A stretch of DNA of 39,359 bases from Pseudomonadota bacterium (GCA_023449855.1 JAEXHR010000339.1:1-39359); one strand, 5' to 3'. Positions 8,042 through 15,649 are shown, counted from the first letter of the stretch. A program made the numbers and translations. Notes: generated by a model not told the origin, from the letters alone.

Positions 8042-9781
8042 TCAGAGGCCGAGGCCGCGCTTGCGGCCGAAGCTCCAGTCGATGCCGCCGTCATCGCGGG
8101 CGACGCCGGAGACGTGCTTGCCGAGCTGCTTTTCCAGCGAGGGCGTCCACGGCACGAGCTGGAAGCCGAGGCCGTCGTCGAGCATGGCGAAACGGCCCGA
8201 GGCGAGCGTGAAGCGCTGACGGTAGGAGCCGGCGACATATTCGCCGCTGGCCGCCCGATTGAACGGCTGGCCGGTCTCGGCGGCCAGCTTGTCGCCGAGC
8301 GCCTCAAGCTCGCGGCGGCGCAGCGTGTCGATCAGGTTTCGAGTGAAGGTAACACGCTGGCCATGACGCTCCCCGAAACCCTGTCTGACCAGGTGATCAG
8401 CGCGGCGCTCCAACGCCTGTCGAACTTCAGCGCCGAACCCACCCTGGGACAGCGCGGCCGGCTCGCGGGCGATATTCTGCCGGTCGAGCCAGGTTGCGCC
8501 TGACGCGGAGATCTGGCGGTCGATGTCGAGATCGGAGCGGATGGCGATCGCCACGCGCCGCTGCCCTTGGTTGTCTTCGAACCTGCGCAGCTCGACGATC
8601 GAGCCCGACGCGCTGTCGCCGGCCGCATCGAGGTCGGGGAGCTTGATGTGATGGGTGCAGCCATCGACACCATCGACCACAGCATAGGCCGTGCCCTTCA
8701 GCTCGTCGTCGAGGCCGCGATCGACCAGCCGACCGATGATCGGGGTGTCGAGACTCTCTGCCGCCAGCACATAGCTGGCCGAGCCGCGCTCGATGCCGCG
8801 TTCGGTCAGCGCGCGGTGCATCCGCTTGATGATGTCACCGCGCTCGCCGAGCTCGCGCAGCGTCGTCTCGGCCCTGCCGTCGATCATCCACTGGCCGGGG
8901 CCGACCTGTTCAGCGAGACCAAGCGTTTCGAGCTTGCGAAGCCGCCCGACCTTCAGCGCGTGATACTCGTCGGGCCGGATGTTCGGATCGGGCGCCATGT
9001 CGATGACGCCTCCCTCGCGGCCATCGCGAACAAGCTGCCGATCGAGTTGGGTCCAGCGCTCCGCCTCGACCTGGCGCTCCAGATTGCGGCGGATGTCGAG
9101 ATCGGTGCGCGGCCCCAATTCCTGCGTGATGAGATCGGCGGCGCGGGCGCGCATCCCTTCCTTGATGTAGTCACGCGCGATGACGAGATCCTGCCCATCG
9201 TCGGCGCGCCCGCGCAGGATGATATGGACGTGCGGGTTGTCGGTGTTCCAGTGATCGACCGCCGCCCAATCGAGCTTCGTGCCGAGATCCTTTGCCATCT
9301 GGCCCATCAGGTCGCGGGCGAAGGATTTGAGGTCCGCCATGTCGACCGCGTCTTCCGGCGATACGATGAAGCGGAAATGATGCCGGTCGTCTTGGCATCG
9401 CTCGGCGAAGCCGCGGCCGTCGACGTCATCAGTCTCCGGCCCGAACAGCCGGGCCTTCTCCCCGTCGCGGGTGACGCCCTCGCGGCGCAGGTAGCTGAGA
9501 TGGGCGGCAAGTGGCGCGGCGCGCGCGTGATGGCGAACGAGCCTGGTCTTGATGACGACGATGCGCGAACGTCCCGTCAGCAGTCGATTGGCGCGCACGC
9601 TCGCCGTCCGGCCGCGCCCGAAGGTCGAGCGGTTGCCGGAGCTGATCCGGCCGGAGCGCGAGATACGTGCGCCGGCCTTCTGCGCGGCAGCGAGCGCCTG
9701 AGCGATGAAGGGTCGGGCCCGCTGCGCGCTGGTGGAACGGATACGGCCAGGCCGGATGCGAAAATCGTCGTCGCCGCTCAT
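8042..9781 (-). CDS. VirD2-type relaxase (DUF3363 family)
   Basis: This 579-aa relaxase nicks oriT and pilots the transferred strand. The HUH-type metal site is HWNTDNPHVHI with His177, His184 and His186. The upstream motif AHLSYLRREGVTRDG carries Tyr97, the likely nucleophile in this family. RHHFRFIVSPED at about 133-143 is a further conserved segment. The C-terminal half is the DUF3363 region. Start MSGDDDFRIRPGR was chosen because it matches family N-termini; the frame stays open 28 codons further upstream into the candidate oriT. The neighbour traG and the non-coding, repeat-rich region before the start support the role. Confidence 0.93.
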   Translation of the reverse strand: MSGDDDFRIRPGRIRSTSAQRARPFIAQALAAAQKAGARISRSGRISSGNRSTFGRGRTASVRANRLLTGRSRIVVIKTRLVRHHARAAPLAAHLSYLRREGVTRDGEKARLFGPETDDVDGRGFAERCQDDRHHFRFIVSPEDAVDMADLKSFARDLMGQMAKDLGTKLDWAAVDHWNTDNPHVHIILRGRADDGQDLVIARDYIKEGMRARAADLITQELGPRTDLDIRRNLERQVEAERWTQLDRQLVRDGREGGVIDMAPDPNIRPDEYHALKVGRLRKLETLGLAEQVGPGQWMIDGRAETTLRELGERGDIIKRMHRALTERGIERGSASYVLAAESLDTPIIGRLVDRGLDDELKGTAYAVVDGVDGCTHHIKLPDLDAAGDSASGSIVELRRFEDNQGQRRVAIAIRSDLDIDRQISASGATWLDRQNIAREPAALSQGGFGAEVRQALERRADHLVRQGFGERHGQRVTFTRNLIDTLRRRELEALGDKLAAETGQPFNRAASGEYVAGSYRQRFTLASGRFAMLDDGLGFQLVPWTPSLEKQLGKHVSGVARDDGGIDWSFGRKRGLGL

Positions 9782-9791
9782 GGCCGAGCCC

Positions 9792-9960
9792 CCACACATC
9801 GCGCCAAGGGCATGAAATCGCGGCGAAACCAGCATTGACGCGAGGTGCGCATAAACCCCGCACATCGCGAAATCGTCTCATAACCTATTGAAACAACACA
9901 ACCGACCGACGCCGCACCTCGCGGCTTTTTATCTCGCCATCGTCCGGTCGTGTTGCCTGC
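9792..9960. other. Candidate origin of transfer (repeat-rich non-coding region)
   Basis: The 244 bases between relaxase and transglycosylase genes hold no convincing gene but four copies of an 11-mer. Two are exact complements of each other: CGCGAGGTGCG at 9839-9849 and CGCACCTCGCG at 9913-9923. Single-mismatch copies lie at 9859-9869 and 9792-9802. A further imperfect inverted repeat is formed by CCGACCGACG near 9902 and CGTCCGGTCG near 9941. Within it lies a GCCGC/GCGGC hairpin followed by five T (9911-9930), terminator-like on the plus strand although no plus-strand gene precedes it. Location directly upstream of the relaxase gene is where oriT is commonly found. No nic sequence could be assigned with confidence. 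Confidence 0.5.
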
Positions 9961-10025
9961 CTCCAGCCTCCACGCACGCCATGTCACGCCGGAGCCCGCT
10001 ATCGTGCGATCCGGAACCGGGCTGC

Positions 10026-10799
10026 TCATGGCGTATTCCTCCCGCCGGAGCGCGGGACAAATAGCCCGCCCGACTGCGGCTCGATGGCGGAAACATCGCG
10101 CACGGATGATGACGTCATCGCAGCATCGGAAGCGCGCTCACCCGGCACGGGATCGGTCGCTGGTCTGCGGTCCGGCTGTGCAATGAACAGCGGCGCGCGT
10201 GTCCAGGCGAGCGGATCTAGCGCTGCGACCACGATTGGACCGGCTGCATCACCGCTGGCGACGGACGGCATGACGCTCGCAACATAGGCGCGCGTTTCCG
10301 CGGGCAGCGCACGACCCCTCAGCGAGTCCTCGTAACGACCAGGCCCGGCATTGTAGGCCGCGATCCAGCCGGGCGATCCGTAGCGATCGAACAGCTCGCG
10401 GATATAGCCGGCGCCGGCGATGATGTTGTCATGCGGATCGTAAGGATCGACGCCGAGACGGTGGCGAAGGCGCAAGCCCGCCCAGGTCGGTGGCATGATC
10501 TGCATCAGGCCCATCGCGCCCTTCGGCGATAAAGCGCGCGGATCGCCGGCGCTTTCGGCACGCATCACCGCCCTAATCAATGCGATCGGAACGCCGAAAC
10601 GCTTAGATGCCTCGGCGATGTGATCGGCATAGGGATCGCGTGGCGACGGCCGGACGATCGGAGCGCGCTGCGCCATCGTGACCGACGGCGTGACGCTCGC
10701 GAGGGTAAGGCCGGAAAGGAGAAGGAGAGCCATGCGCCGGGCAGCGCAAAGCGGCCCGGACGCACTCGAGCGGCTCGTCGTTTGGCGGCGAGCAAGCAT
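10026..10799 (-). CDS. Conjugation-associated lytic transglycosylase (SLT domain)
   Basis: This 257-aa secreted murein hydrolase would open the peptidoglycan for the conjugation apparatus (VirB1/TrbN-like role). An N-terminal export signal is visible (hydrophobic about 23-43, cleavage near TMAQ). The SLT domain spans about 55-165 with catalytic Glu82 in RAESAGDPRALSPKGAMG, followed by GLMQIMPPTW and AAYNAGPGRYED. The C-terminal 80 residues are low in recognisable motifs. Its neighbours are the relaxase and DUF736 genes on the same strand. Confidence 0.92.
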   Translation of the reverse strand: MLARRQTTSRSSASGPLCAARRMALLLLSGLTLASVTPSVTMAQRAPIVRPSPRDPYADHIAEASKRFGVPIALIRAVMRAESAGDPRALSPKGAMGLMQIMPPTWAGLRLRHRLGVDPYDPHDNIIAGAGYIRELFDRYGSPGWIAAYNAGPGRYEDSLRGRALPAETRAYVASVMPSVASGDAAGPIVVAALDPLAWTRAPLFIAQPDRRPATDPVPGERASDAAMTSSSVRDVSAIEPQSGGLFVPRSGGRNTP

Positions 10800-10802
10800 C
10801 GC

Positions 10803-11150
10803 TCAATCCTTCTCGCCACGATCGCGTGGACGCGACCAGTGCAGCGACCAGGCGTTGCCGGGATCGTCGTCGCGGAACAGGTTGGCGCGGATCGGATGCG
10901 GGAATGTCGGATCGTCGATCAGCAGCGCGACATATTCGCCGGCCTTCTCGCCGGTGCGTTTCCAGCCCGCGCCGATCTCCGGGCCTGTTTCGTTGCTCAT
11001 GCCGTCGAAGAGGTGAACGCGATAATCCGGCGCGTTCTCCGCGTCGAACGGTTCCGCCGCGACGATGATGATGTCCTGATGCAGCAAGAGCGTCCCGAGA
11101 TGTCCGATGAAGCCGGTCTCGTCGCGCGTGAATTCGCCAATCTGGGGCAT
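10803..11150 (-). CDS. DUF736 protein, copy 1
   Basis: This 115-aa DUF736 protein begins MPQIGEFTRDETGF and ends with the family signature IRANLFRDDD...WSLHWSRP. The family is abundant in alphaproteobacterial conjugative elements and has no established biochemical role. The start at 11150 has GGAG 7 bases upstream. A second, diverged copy lies at 16457-16780. This copy sits between the transglycosylase and traF genes. Confidence 0.88.
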   Translation of the reverse strand: MPQIGEFTRDETGFIGHLGTLLLHQDIIIVAAEPFDAENAPDYRVHLFDGMSNETGPEIGAGWKRTGEKAGEYVALLIDDPTFPHPIRANLFRDDDPGNAWSLHWSRPRDRGEKD

Positions 11151-11217
11151 GTCAGTCTCCTTCGCGGTGGGGGTGGGAATGCCATCGGCGAGCACCGCTC
11201 CCGCCGACGGGAAGCGG

Positions 11218-11763
11218 TCAACGTGTCGGTGCGCGCCACGCGAAGCGGCCGGCGCCGTCCTCGTCGGTCCACAGCGGGACGGCGTGGCCGATGATCTGGT
11301 CGGTGGAGACCAGGCCGAAGTAGCGGCCGTCGAGGCTGTCGCGGACCTGCCAGTTCATGAGGAAGACTTCGCCGGTCTGGACGCGGCGGCAGCCCTGCCA
11401 GACGGGAAGATCGCGGCCGGCGCGATCACGTTCGAGCGCTGCGCCCACCTCGACACCGTCCACCGTGATGGTGAGGTTCGAGCGGCAAACGGTCTGCCCG
11501 GAGACGGCGAGGATGCGCTTCATCAGCGGCACGCCCTTGGGCAGATAGCCGCGCTCGGCGAGGAAGGTCGCGAGCGGTTCGGGTGCATCGACTGCGACAA
11601 GATCGGTGACGTCGAACGGCCCGTCGAAGTCGATCGAATAGAGGCCGATCGGCGCGCTCGCCGACGCGTTCCAGATCAGCTTGATCGGCATCGGCGTAAG
11701 GCCGGGATAGCCAACGCCAAGCGTGGCGAGTGTCGTCGCGAGGAGAAGCCCAGCGCGGCTCAC
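11218..11763 (-). CDS. traF: TraF, S26 family signal peptidase
   Basis: This 181-aa membrane-bound serine protease of the S26/TraF family would process the TrbC pilin and other exported transfer proteins. An N-terminal hydrophobic segment (about 4-22) precedes the SASAPIGLY motif with nucleophile Ser36. The general-base Lys82 is in PLMKRILAV. The start is GTG at 11763, overlapping the DUF2840 stop as GTGA, which supports it over longer in-frame starts. Length is normal for TraF. Confidence 0.92.
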   Translation of the reverse strand: MSRAGLLLATTLATLGVGYPGLTPMPIKLIWNASASAPIGLYSIDFDGPFDVTDLVAVDAPEPLATFLAERGYLPKGVPLMKRILAVSGQTVCRSNLTITVDGVEVGAALERDRAGRDLPVWQGCRRVQTGEVFLMNWQVRDSLDGRYFGLVSTDQIIGHAVPLWTDEDGAGRFAWRAPTR

Positions 11764-12281
11764 GGCTCGGCCCTCCGGCGAGCCAAGAACGCGCGATGAT
11801 GGTCGAGCGTGTAGGCGCGCGGCTCGTGTCCGGCGGTCAGCCGATTGTGGACGTGACGCCAATGATCGGGCGAGACCGCTTCGGGATCGATGCCGATGCG
11901 CTCGATCCCGTCGATCGCCTGCAGCACGCGCTCGACCTTGGGCCAGCTCTCGGCCTTCAGCAGGATGTCGCCACCCGGCCGCACGAAGGGCAGCGTCTGG
12001 TACGCATCGCCGCGCGACACCGTATGCACGATGTCGATGCGCGAGATGATCGTGCCGAAGTCATTCGAGGCCCAGCGGACGAAGGCGAAGACGGTGTCAG
12101 GGCGAAACGATAGGACACGCCGGCGCCGATCGAGGATCTGTTCGTGGGCGTGCGAACCGAAGCGGATCCAGTTCTCGATCTTCTTCTCGACCCAGGTCAG
12201 TTCGACATGGGTGAGATTGTCTTGTGGGAGCGTGGCCGGCGTCAGGCCGCCGCGCATGCGGGGGGCCGCGGCGCCGGTCAT
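11760..12281 (-). CDS. DUF2840 protein
   Basis: This 173-aa conserved protein carries the DUF2840 signatures LTHVELTWVEKKIENWIRFG and FGTIISRIDIVHTV. It is found almost only in conjugative elements of Alpha- and Betaproteobacteria between traF and the parA/repA genes, as here. Function is not known. The C-terminus (TLDHHRAFLARRRA) is basic. Its stop overlaps the traF start, and its own start overlaps the next gene upstream by 4 bases, so it is part of a tightly coupled operon. Confidence 0.88.
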   Translation of the reverse strand: MTGAAAPRMRGGLTPATLPQDNLTHVELTWVEKKIENWIRFGSHAHEQILDRRRRVLSFRPDTVFAFVRWASNDFGTIISRIDIVHTVSRGDAYQTLPFVRPGGDILLKAESWPKVERVLQAIDGIERIGIDPEAVSPDHWRHVHNRLTAGHEPRAYTLDHHRAFLARRRAEP

Positions 12282-12532
12282 GAAGGGTCTCCTTCGGTCG
12301 GTGGGAATTCGCGCGCGAGCAGATCGCGCAGCATGTCGGCGACGGTGACGCCGCGCCGGAAGGCGGCGATCTTGATCCGTCCGCGCAGGTCGGGCGTGAC
12401 GTCGATGGTCATGCGGGCGGTGAAGGCTTCACCGTCCGCCGCGCGCGCCGCGGGGGCATCGGCCGCCTTGATCCAGGCGTCAGGATTGGTTGGGCGCGCT
12501 GCGAAGCCGCGCCGTTCGGATCGCTCGCTCAT
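12278..12532 (-). CDS. Small RHH protein paired with ParA (ParG-like)
   Basis: This 84-aa protein has a basic, flexible N-terminus and a C-terminal ribbon-helix-helix pattern (ARMTIDVTPDLRGRIKIAAF, then VTVADMLRDLLA). Together with the adjacent ParA it resembles a type Ib partition pair, in which the small RHH protein binds the centromere and stimulates the ATPase. It is coupled by 4-base overlaps both to DUF2840 downstream and to parA upstream. Confidence 0.75.
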   Translation of the reverse strand: MSERSERRGFAARPTNPDAWIKAADAPAARAADGEAFTARMTIDVTPDLRGRIKIAAFRRGVTVADMLRDLLAREFPPTEGDPS

Positions 12533-13167
12533 GGCGCGATCCTTTCGATCTCGGTGACGAGCGCCGCGATCTCGCGCGCGGCGGGTCCGTTGTCGTCAAT
12601 CTCGAAGGCGAGCCGGCCCGATTGCGCGGCGTCGGCGTAGATGACGCGCTGTCCGATCGCCGTGCGCAGCACTGGCGGATCGTGATCGGCGAGCGTCTCG
12701 GCCGTCTCGCGGGCGATCACGGTGCGAGCACCGCAGCGATTGAGGACGAAGCGGGCGCGAAGCTCCGGCCGATAGATGCGCGCCTCCGACAGGAGCGCCA
12801 GCATCTCGGCCGATGCCCAGCCGTCGAGCGGCGACGGCTGCACCGGGATCAATACCAGGTCGGCGGCGAGCAGCGCGGAGCGCATCAGCCCGGCGACGCG
12901 CGGCGGCCCGTCGATCACCACATGATCAACGTCACGCGCCAGTTCGGGAGCCTCACGATGGAGCGTGTCGCGCGCCAGGCCGACGACGCCGAACAGGCGC
13001 GGCGCGTGTTCGCGGGCGCGCTGCTGCGACCAGTCGAGCGCAGAGCCCTGCGGATCGGCATCGACCAGCGTGACTCGCTTTCCCTTACCGGCCCATTCGC
13101 CGGCGAGATGCAGCGCCAGCGTCGTCTTGCCGACGCCGCCTTTTTGATTGAGGAGCGCCACGATCAT
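12529..13167 (-). CDS. parA: ParA-family partition ATPase
   Basis: This 212-aa small ParA lacks an N-terminal DNA-binding extension, which is the type Ib form. The deviant Walker A is KGGVGKTT at residues 9-16, the next conserved motif is LVDADPQGSALDWS, and HVVIDGPPR is the Walker B region. It should support segregation of the element when it replicates outside the chromosome. It overlaps repA and the RHH gene by 4 bases each, forming a repA-parA-RHH operon. Confidence 0.93.
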   Translation of the reverse strand: MIVALLNQKGGVGKTTLALHLAGEWAGKGKRVTLVDADPQGSALDWSQQRAREHAPRLFGVVGLARDTLHREAPELARDVDHVVIDGPPRVAGLMRSALLAADLVLIPVQPSPLDGWASAEMLALLSEARIYRPELRARFVLNRCGARTVIARETAETLADHDPPVLRTAIGQRVIYADAAQSGRLAFEIDDNGPAAREIAALVTEIERIAP

Positions 13168-14324
13168 CGATGGCCTCCCGAGCGTGGACCGAAGGGAAGC
13201 CGCGGAGCGTCGGAGGACCTGTTTCTCGCTGTGTCGGTGTTGGTGAGAGCGGTGCTGCTTGTGCGCCGTTTGCCAGCGACGTTGAGTGCGTTCGCCGTCT
13301 GCCGCACGAGGTTTTCCACCTCCCGCGCGCGCTCTTCAAAGTTAGATTCTCTGTTAGATTCTAAGTTAGGGGCGCGATTTTCGGTTCTGCTGTCATGGGT
13401 TAGGCCCTGTTTCGGTTCCCGTTGGCACGAGGGACCGGTTCCTGATGGCACGCGCTTTCGGGTTCCCGATGGCACGAAGCCTTTCACAGCTTTTCCACAG
13501 GGCGGCGTCCGCTCGAAAGCGAGCAACGTCCGGCCGCCAGCCTCGATCTCCAGAAACAGCGTGTAGCCGGGAAGCGGCTGGCGGCGGATGATGTCGCGCA
13601 ACTCGAAGGCGAAGCGTTTGAACGGCGACAGCGCGCCGGATTTCTGGTGGAGGTGGCGAAAGTCGAACCGCCAGCCATTGCGCTGTCGCCCGCCGTGCTT
13701 GCGCACCAGGCGATAGAGCCAGCGATCAAGTCCGCCCGTGAGATCGAAATAGGCCCTGTCGATCGTCAGCACGAGCGCGTCGTCGAGAACGGCCTGATAG
13801 AACCAGTCGGGCACGATCATCTCGATCCCGTCCGGCTTGCCGTTCCGGTTCGTGCGCTCCTTCCACTCGTTGATCCATGAGAAGCGGTGACGCCGGCCTT
13901 CGGCGGCTTGGCGGATCGAGGTGCTGACCGTCGTCGATTGCAGGCGGTCGAGCGCGGCCTTCAGGCGCTGGTAGTCGCGTAAGGATGTGCCACGGCCGAT
14001 GAACTTGAGAATCTCATAGGGGGTGGCGGCCATCAGGCGTGAGGTGCGCAGGCCGGCGTCACGCGCCTCGACGATCTGGCTCGCAGCCCAGATCAGAATG
14101 TCGGCATCCCAGATGGTCGCCATGCCGTGATCGGGCACGGCTTCCACCCGGATCGACACATCGCCGGCGGCGAAGTCGATTGGGGTGACGCGATGGGACT
14201 TGGAGAGGGAGAAAAACGGATAAGCCATGAGATCCTGCGCGTCTCGGGCTGCGAACTCGCCGGGGAGCGCACGGAACAGATCGAGCTGCCCGCGCTCCGA
14301 GAGGGACTGGTGTCGCGCCGCCAT
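13164..14324 (-). CDS. repA: RepA-like replication initiator
   Basis: This 386-aa replication initiator of the RPA family is common in Tn4371-like elements. Typical motifs are MAYPFFSLSKSHRVTPIDF, a winged-helix-like segment TPYEILKFIGRG, and LDRWLYRLVRKHGG. The C-terminal 110 residues, from about KGFVPSGTRKRVPSGTG, look like low-complexity linker. The underlying DNA carries iteron-like repeats, a DnaA-box-like site and AT-rich repeats, so this part of the gene probably doubles as the origin. The start MAARHQSLSERGQLDLF is the family N-terminus. Confidence 0.9.
   Translation of the reverse strand: MAARHQSLSERGQLDLFRALPGEFAARDAQDLMAYPFFSLSKSHRVTPIDFAAGDVSIRVEAVPDHGMATIWDADILIWAASQIVEARDAGLRTSRLMAATPYEILKFIGRGTSLRDYQRLKAALDRLQSTTVSTSIRQAAEGRRHRFSWINEWKERTNRNGKPDGIEMIVPDWFYQAVLDDALVLTIDRAYFDLTGGLDRWLYRLVRKHGGRQRNGWRFDFRHLHQKSGALSPFKRFAFELRDIIRRQPLPGYTLFLEIEAGGRTLLAFERTPPCGKAVKGFVPSGTRKRVPSGTGPSCQREPKQGLTHDSRTENRAPNLESNRESNFEERAREVENLVRQTANALNVAGKRRTSSTALTNTDTARNRSSDAPRLPFGPRSGGHR
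13341..13369. repeat. AT-rich 12-bp direct repeats inside repA (candidate unwinding element)
   Basis: GTTAGATTCT occurs at 13341-13350 and 13353-13362, and the partial copy GTTAG follows at 13365-13369, all in a 12-bp register. The stretch is strikingly AT-rich for this GC-rich region. It lies 45 bp from the iteron-like repeats, the arrangement expected for a DNA unwinding element of an iteron origin. Confidence 0.55.
13414..13477. repeat. Three iteron-like direct repeats inside repA
   Basis: A 17-bp sequence, consensus GGTTCCYGWTGGCACGM, occurs at 13414-13430, 13437-13453 and 13461-13477. The repeat starts are 23 and 24 bp apart, about two helical turns, as in RepA-binding iterons. In the protein two of them appear as a repeated VPSGT. 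They lie in the C-terminal linker of repA, where coding constraint is presumably low. Confidence 0.65.
13491..13499 (+). promoter_or_regulatory. DnaA-box-like site
   Basis: TTTTCCACA fits the relaxed DnaA box TTWTNCACA and lies 14 bp beyond the last iteron-like repeat. A 9-mer alone is weak evidence. Its position next to iterons and AT-rich repeats makes it credible. Confidence 0.45.
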
Positions 14325-14342
14325 TCGGGAATCCGGGGACGG

Positions 14343-14624
14343 TCAGCGTGCGTATCGTCCGGCATGTGCCGGCGGCGCGGGCGTGTGGCGCTTGGCCGGA
14401 AGCACGCTGCCGCGCGGATCGGAGGTGGAGGTGACGGCCCCGCGCTCGGCCCAGGCCTCGAGATCGTCGACGGCGTAGACGACGCGGCCGCCGAGCTTGC
14501 GATAGGCCGGACCGGTGCCGTAGGTCCGGTGCTTTTCGAGGGTGCGGGCCGATAGGCTGAGAAATTCGGCGGCTTCCTTGGTGCGCAGGAAGCGCGGCGG
14601 GAGAAGGGCGAGATCAGGTCGCAT
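14343..14624 (-). CDS. AlpA/RdfS-like helix-turn-helix protein
   Basis: This 93-aa protein has a MerR/AlpA-type winged helix-turn-helix (FLRTKEAAEFLSLSARTLEK, then GPAYRKLGGRVVYAVDDLEAWAE) and a Pro/Arg-rich tail. In Mesorhizobium ICEs an equivalent protein (RdfS) is the recombination directionality factor that allows the integrase to excise the element. It lies downstream of a DUF6499/DUF2285 (FseA-like) locus, the known activator of rdfS in that system. The ATG follows GGAGG by 6 bases. Excisionase versus transcriptional regulator cannot be separated from sequence alone. Confidence 0.75.
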   Translation of the reverse strand: MRPDLALLPPRFLRTKEAAEFLSLSARTLEKHRTYGTGPAYRKLGGRVVYAVDDLEAWAERGAVTSTSDPRGSVLPAKRHTPAPPAHAGRYAR

Positions 14625-14710
14625 GAGAGGGCCTCCGTGGGTTCGTTGGGACCGCCGGGCAGCGGCGGGTAACGAAGGCCACGTTGGCGAAGCAGGACCG
14701 GCGAGATGCA

Positions 14711-14740
14711 GGGCGAATTCAGGGGGGCCTAAATTCGCCC
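14711..14740. promoter_or_regulatory. Inverted repeat upstream of the AlpA/RdfS-like gene
   Basis: Perfect 9-bp arms, GGGCGAATT and AATTCGCCC, are separated by 12 bases. The site lies 87 bp upstream of the AlpA-like start and 24 bp beyond the DUF2285 stop. It is a candidate operator, for example for the FseA-like activator. A hairpin is also possible but lacks a T-run. Confidence 0.5.
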
Positions 14741-14763
14741 ACCAAGAGCCGAATGACGGCCAG

Positions 14764-15330
14764 CTAGGATTGCCGGCGATGACGAAGCAGCGTGCGATAG
14801 CCGCCCACGATCATGGCACGGGCATCTCGAATTAGGGATTTGACGGCGTGACGGGCGGAGGATGCCTGCCACTCATCGCGACCGAGAGCGCCGATCCGAA
14901 ATATGACCTGCGCAATTTCTTGCTGGGTCGCGCCCGCGCGATGACCGTCGAAGGCTTGCAGCATCCGGCACAGCCGCGCGCGTTGCTGCCGTGTCAGTCG
15001 GGTGTCGGGCGGTATGGCGCGACCATGGAGGGCGGCGAGCAAGCGGGCGACCGATTCGAGCCGGTCGAAGCCTTCCTGCCCGAGCGGGATGAAGGCGCCG
15101 AAGGGTTTCGCGGGTCGTGTCGCGGAGGGATGAACAAGCGCGACGCGCTGGCCGTTTCCGAGATCGAGAGCCAGATGGGTCTCGTTGCCGGCGTCGATGC
15201 CGATGGCGGCGTCGAGCGTCGGTTGGGGGTCAGCGCTTGCGGATGGAATATCGGGAGGTGCGCCAAGAACGATGGCGCTTGTGTCTTCCTGGGGAAGCCA
15301 GATCACCCGCGCTTCGGGTGGTGCCTGCAT
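14764..15330 (-). CDS. DUF2285 frame (second half of an FseA-like activator)
   Basis: This 188-aa frame carries a beta-rich N-terminal part (ARVIWLPQEDTSAIVLGAPP) and a C-terminal DUF2285 DNA-binding domain (LTRQQRARLCRMLQAFDGH to VGGYRTLLRHR). An ATG exists at 15330, but the frame is open upstream and reads VDPMQAPPEARV. This continues naturally from WGLRFP in the preceding DUF6499 gene if one base is skipped. In Mesorhizobium ICEMlSymR7A the homologous two genes are fused by programmed +1 ribosomal frameshifting into FseA, which activates rdfS. A fused product here would be about 257 aa. Confidence 0.8.
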   Translation of the reverse strand: MQAPPEARVIWLPQEDTSAIVLGAPPDIPSASADPQPTLDAAIGIDAGNETHLALDLGNGQRVALVHPSATRPAKPFGAFIPLGQEGFDRLESVARLLAALHGRAIPPDTRLTRQQRARLCRMLQAFDGHRAGATQQEIAQVIFRIGALGRDEWQASSARHAVKSLIRDARAMIVGGYRTLLRHRRQS

Positions 15331-15538
15331 CGGGTCTACCGGGAAATCGCAACCCCCACCGCTGCCCGATCCTGTCGGTCAGCGCGCCCAGCTCGCTTTC
15401 GTTGTCGCTGAGCGCTTGAAAATCTCTATCGTAGGATTCATTGCGACGCAGCCATTCCCACGCGACGTCGGACGCGGTCATGTCGGCGACATGGGCATAG
15501 CGTTCCGAGGAGCGCCAGCCGGAAGCATCTGGTGTCAT
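15230..15538 (-). CDS. DUF6499 frame (first half of an FseA-like activator)
   Basis: This 102-aa frame has the DUF6499 transcription-regulator-like domain at residues 1-66 (YAHVADMTASDVAWEWLRRN, then LTDRIGQRWGLRFP). After WGLRFP the zero frame continues for about 36 residues of Arg/Gly/Ser-rich sequence that resembles no domain and overlaps the DUF2285 frame by about 100 bases. This suggests that the useful product arises by a +1 shift. The ATG at 15538 is preceded by GGGAGG at a good distance, better than the GTG one codon upstream. Confidence 0.8.
   Translation of the reverse strand: MTPDASGWRSSERYAHVADMTASDVAWEWLRRNESYDRDFQALSDNESELGALTDRIGQRWGLRFPGRPDAGTTRSAGDLASPGRHKRHRSWRTSRYSIRKR
15338..15346 (-). 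other. Candidate +1 ribosomal frameshift site
   Basis: On the coding strand the zero frame reads TTT CCC GGT. A tRNA-Pro slipping forward by one base on CCC-G would next read GTA, entering the DUF2285 frame as ...LRFP-VDPMQAPP. CCC-N is a known type of +1 slip context. The alternative is a simple one-base insertion that breaks a formerly continuous gene. Confidence 0.6.
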
Positions 15539-15649
15539 CACGATCCTCCCTAGTCGTTGAACTTGTGGGAGAGTCAGGATTCCCGGCTGGGTTGTTCAGT
15601 GGAAGTCAGAGGACCGGCAAAGGGTGGTGCCGAAAAGGCATCGCGGCGA

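Noticed and set aside
8567..9838. Long open plus-strand frame (423 codons) opposite the relaxase gene
   Set aside because: It is antisense to a gene with clear HUH relaxase motifs; long antisense frames are common in GC-rich coding DNA.
9911..9930. GCCGC/GCGGC hairpin plus T-run as a stand-alone terminator
   Set aside because: It would act on the plus strand, where no gene precedes it; the hairpin shares the 11-mer repeated through the candidate oriT, so it is better explained as part of that region.
9778..10029. Minus-strand frame of 83 codons between transglycosylase and relaxase
   Set aside because: It covers the repeat-rich candidate oriT and has no domain or convincing start.
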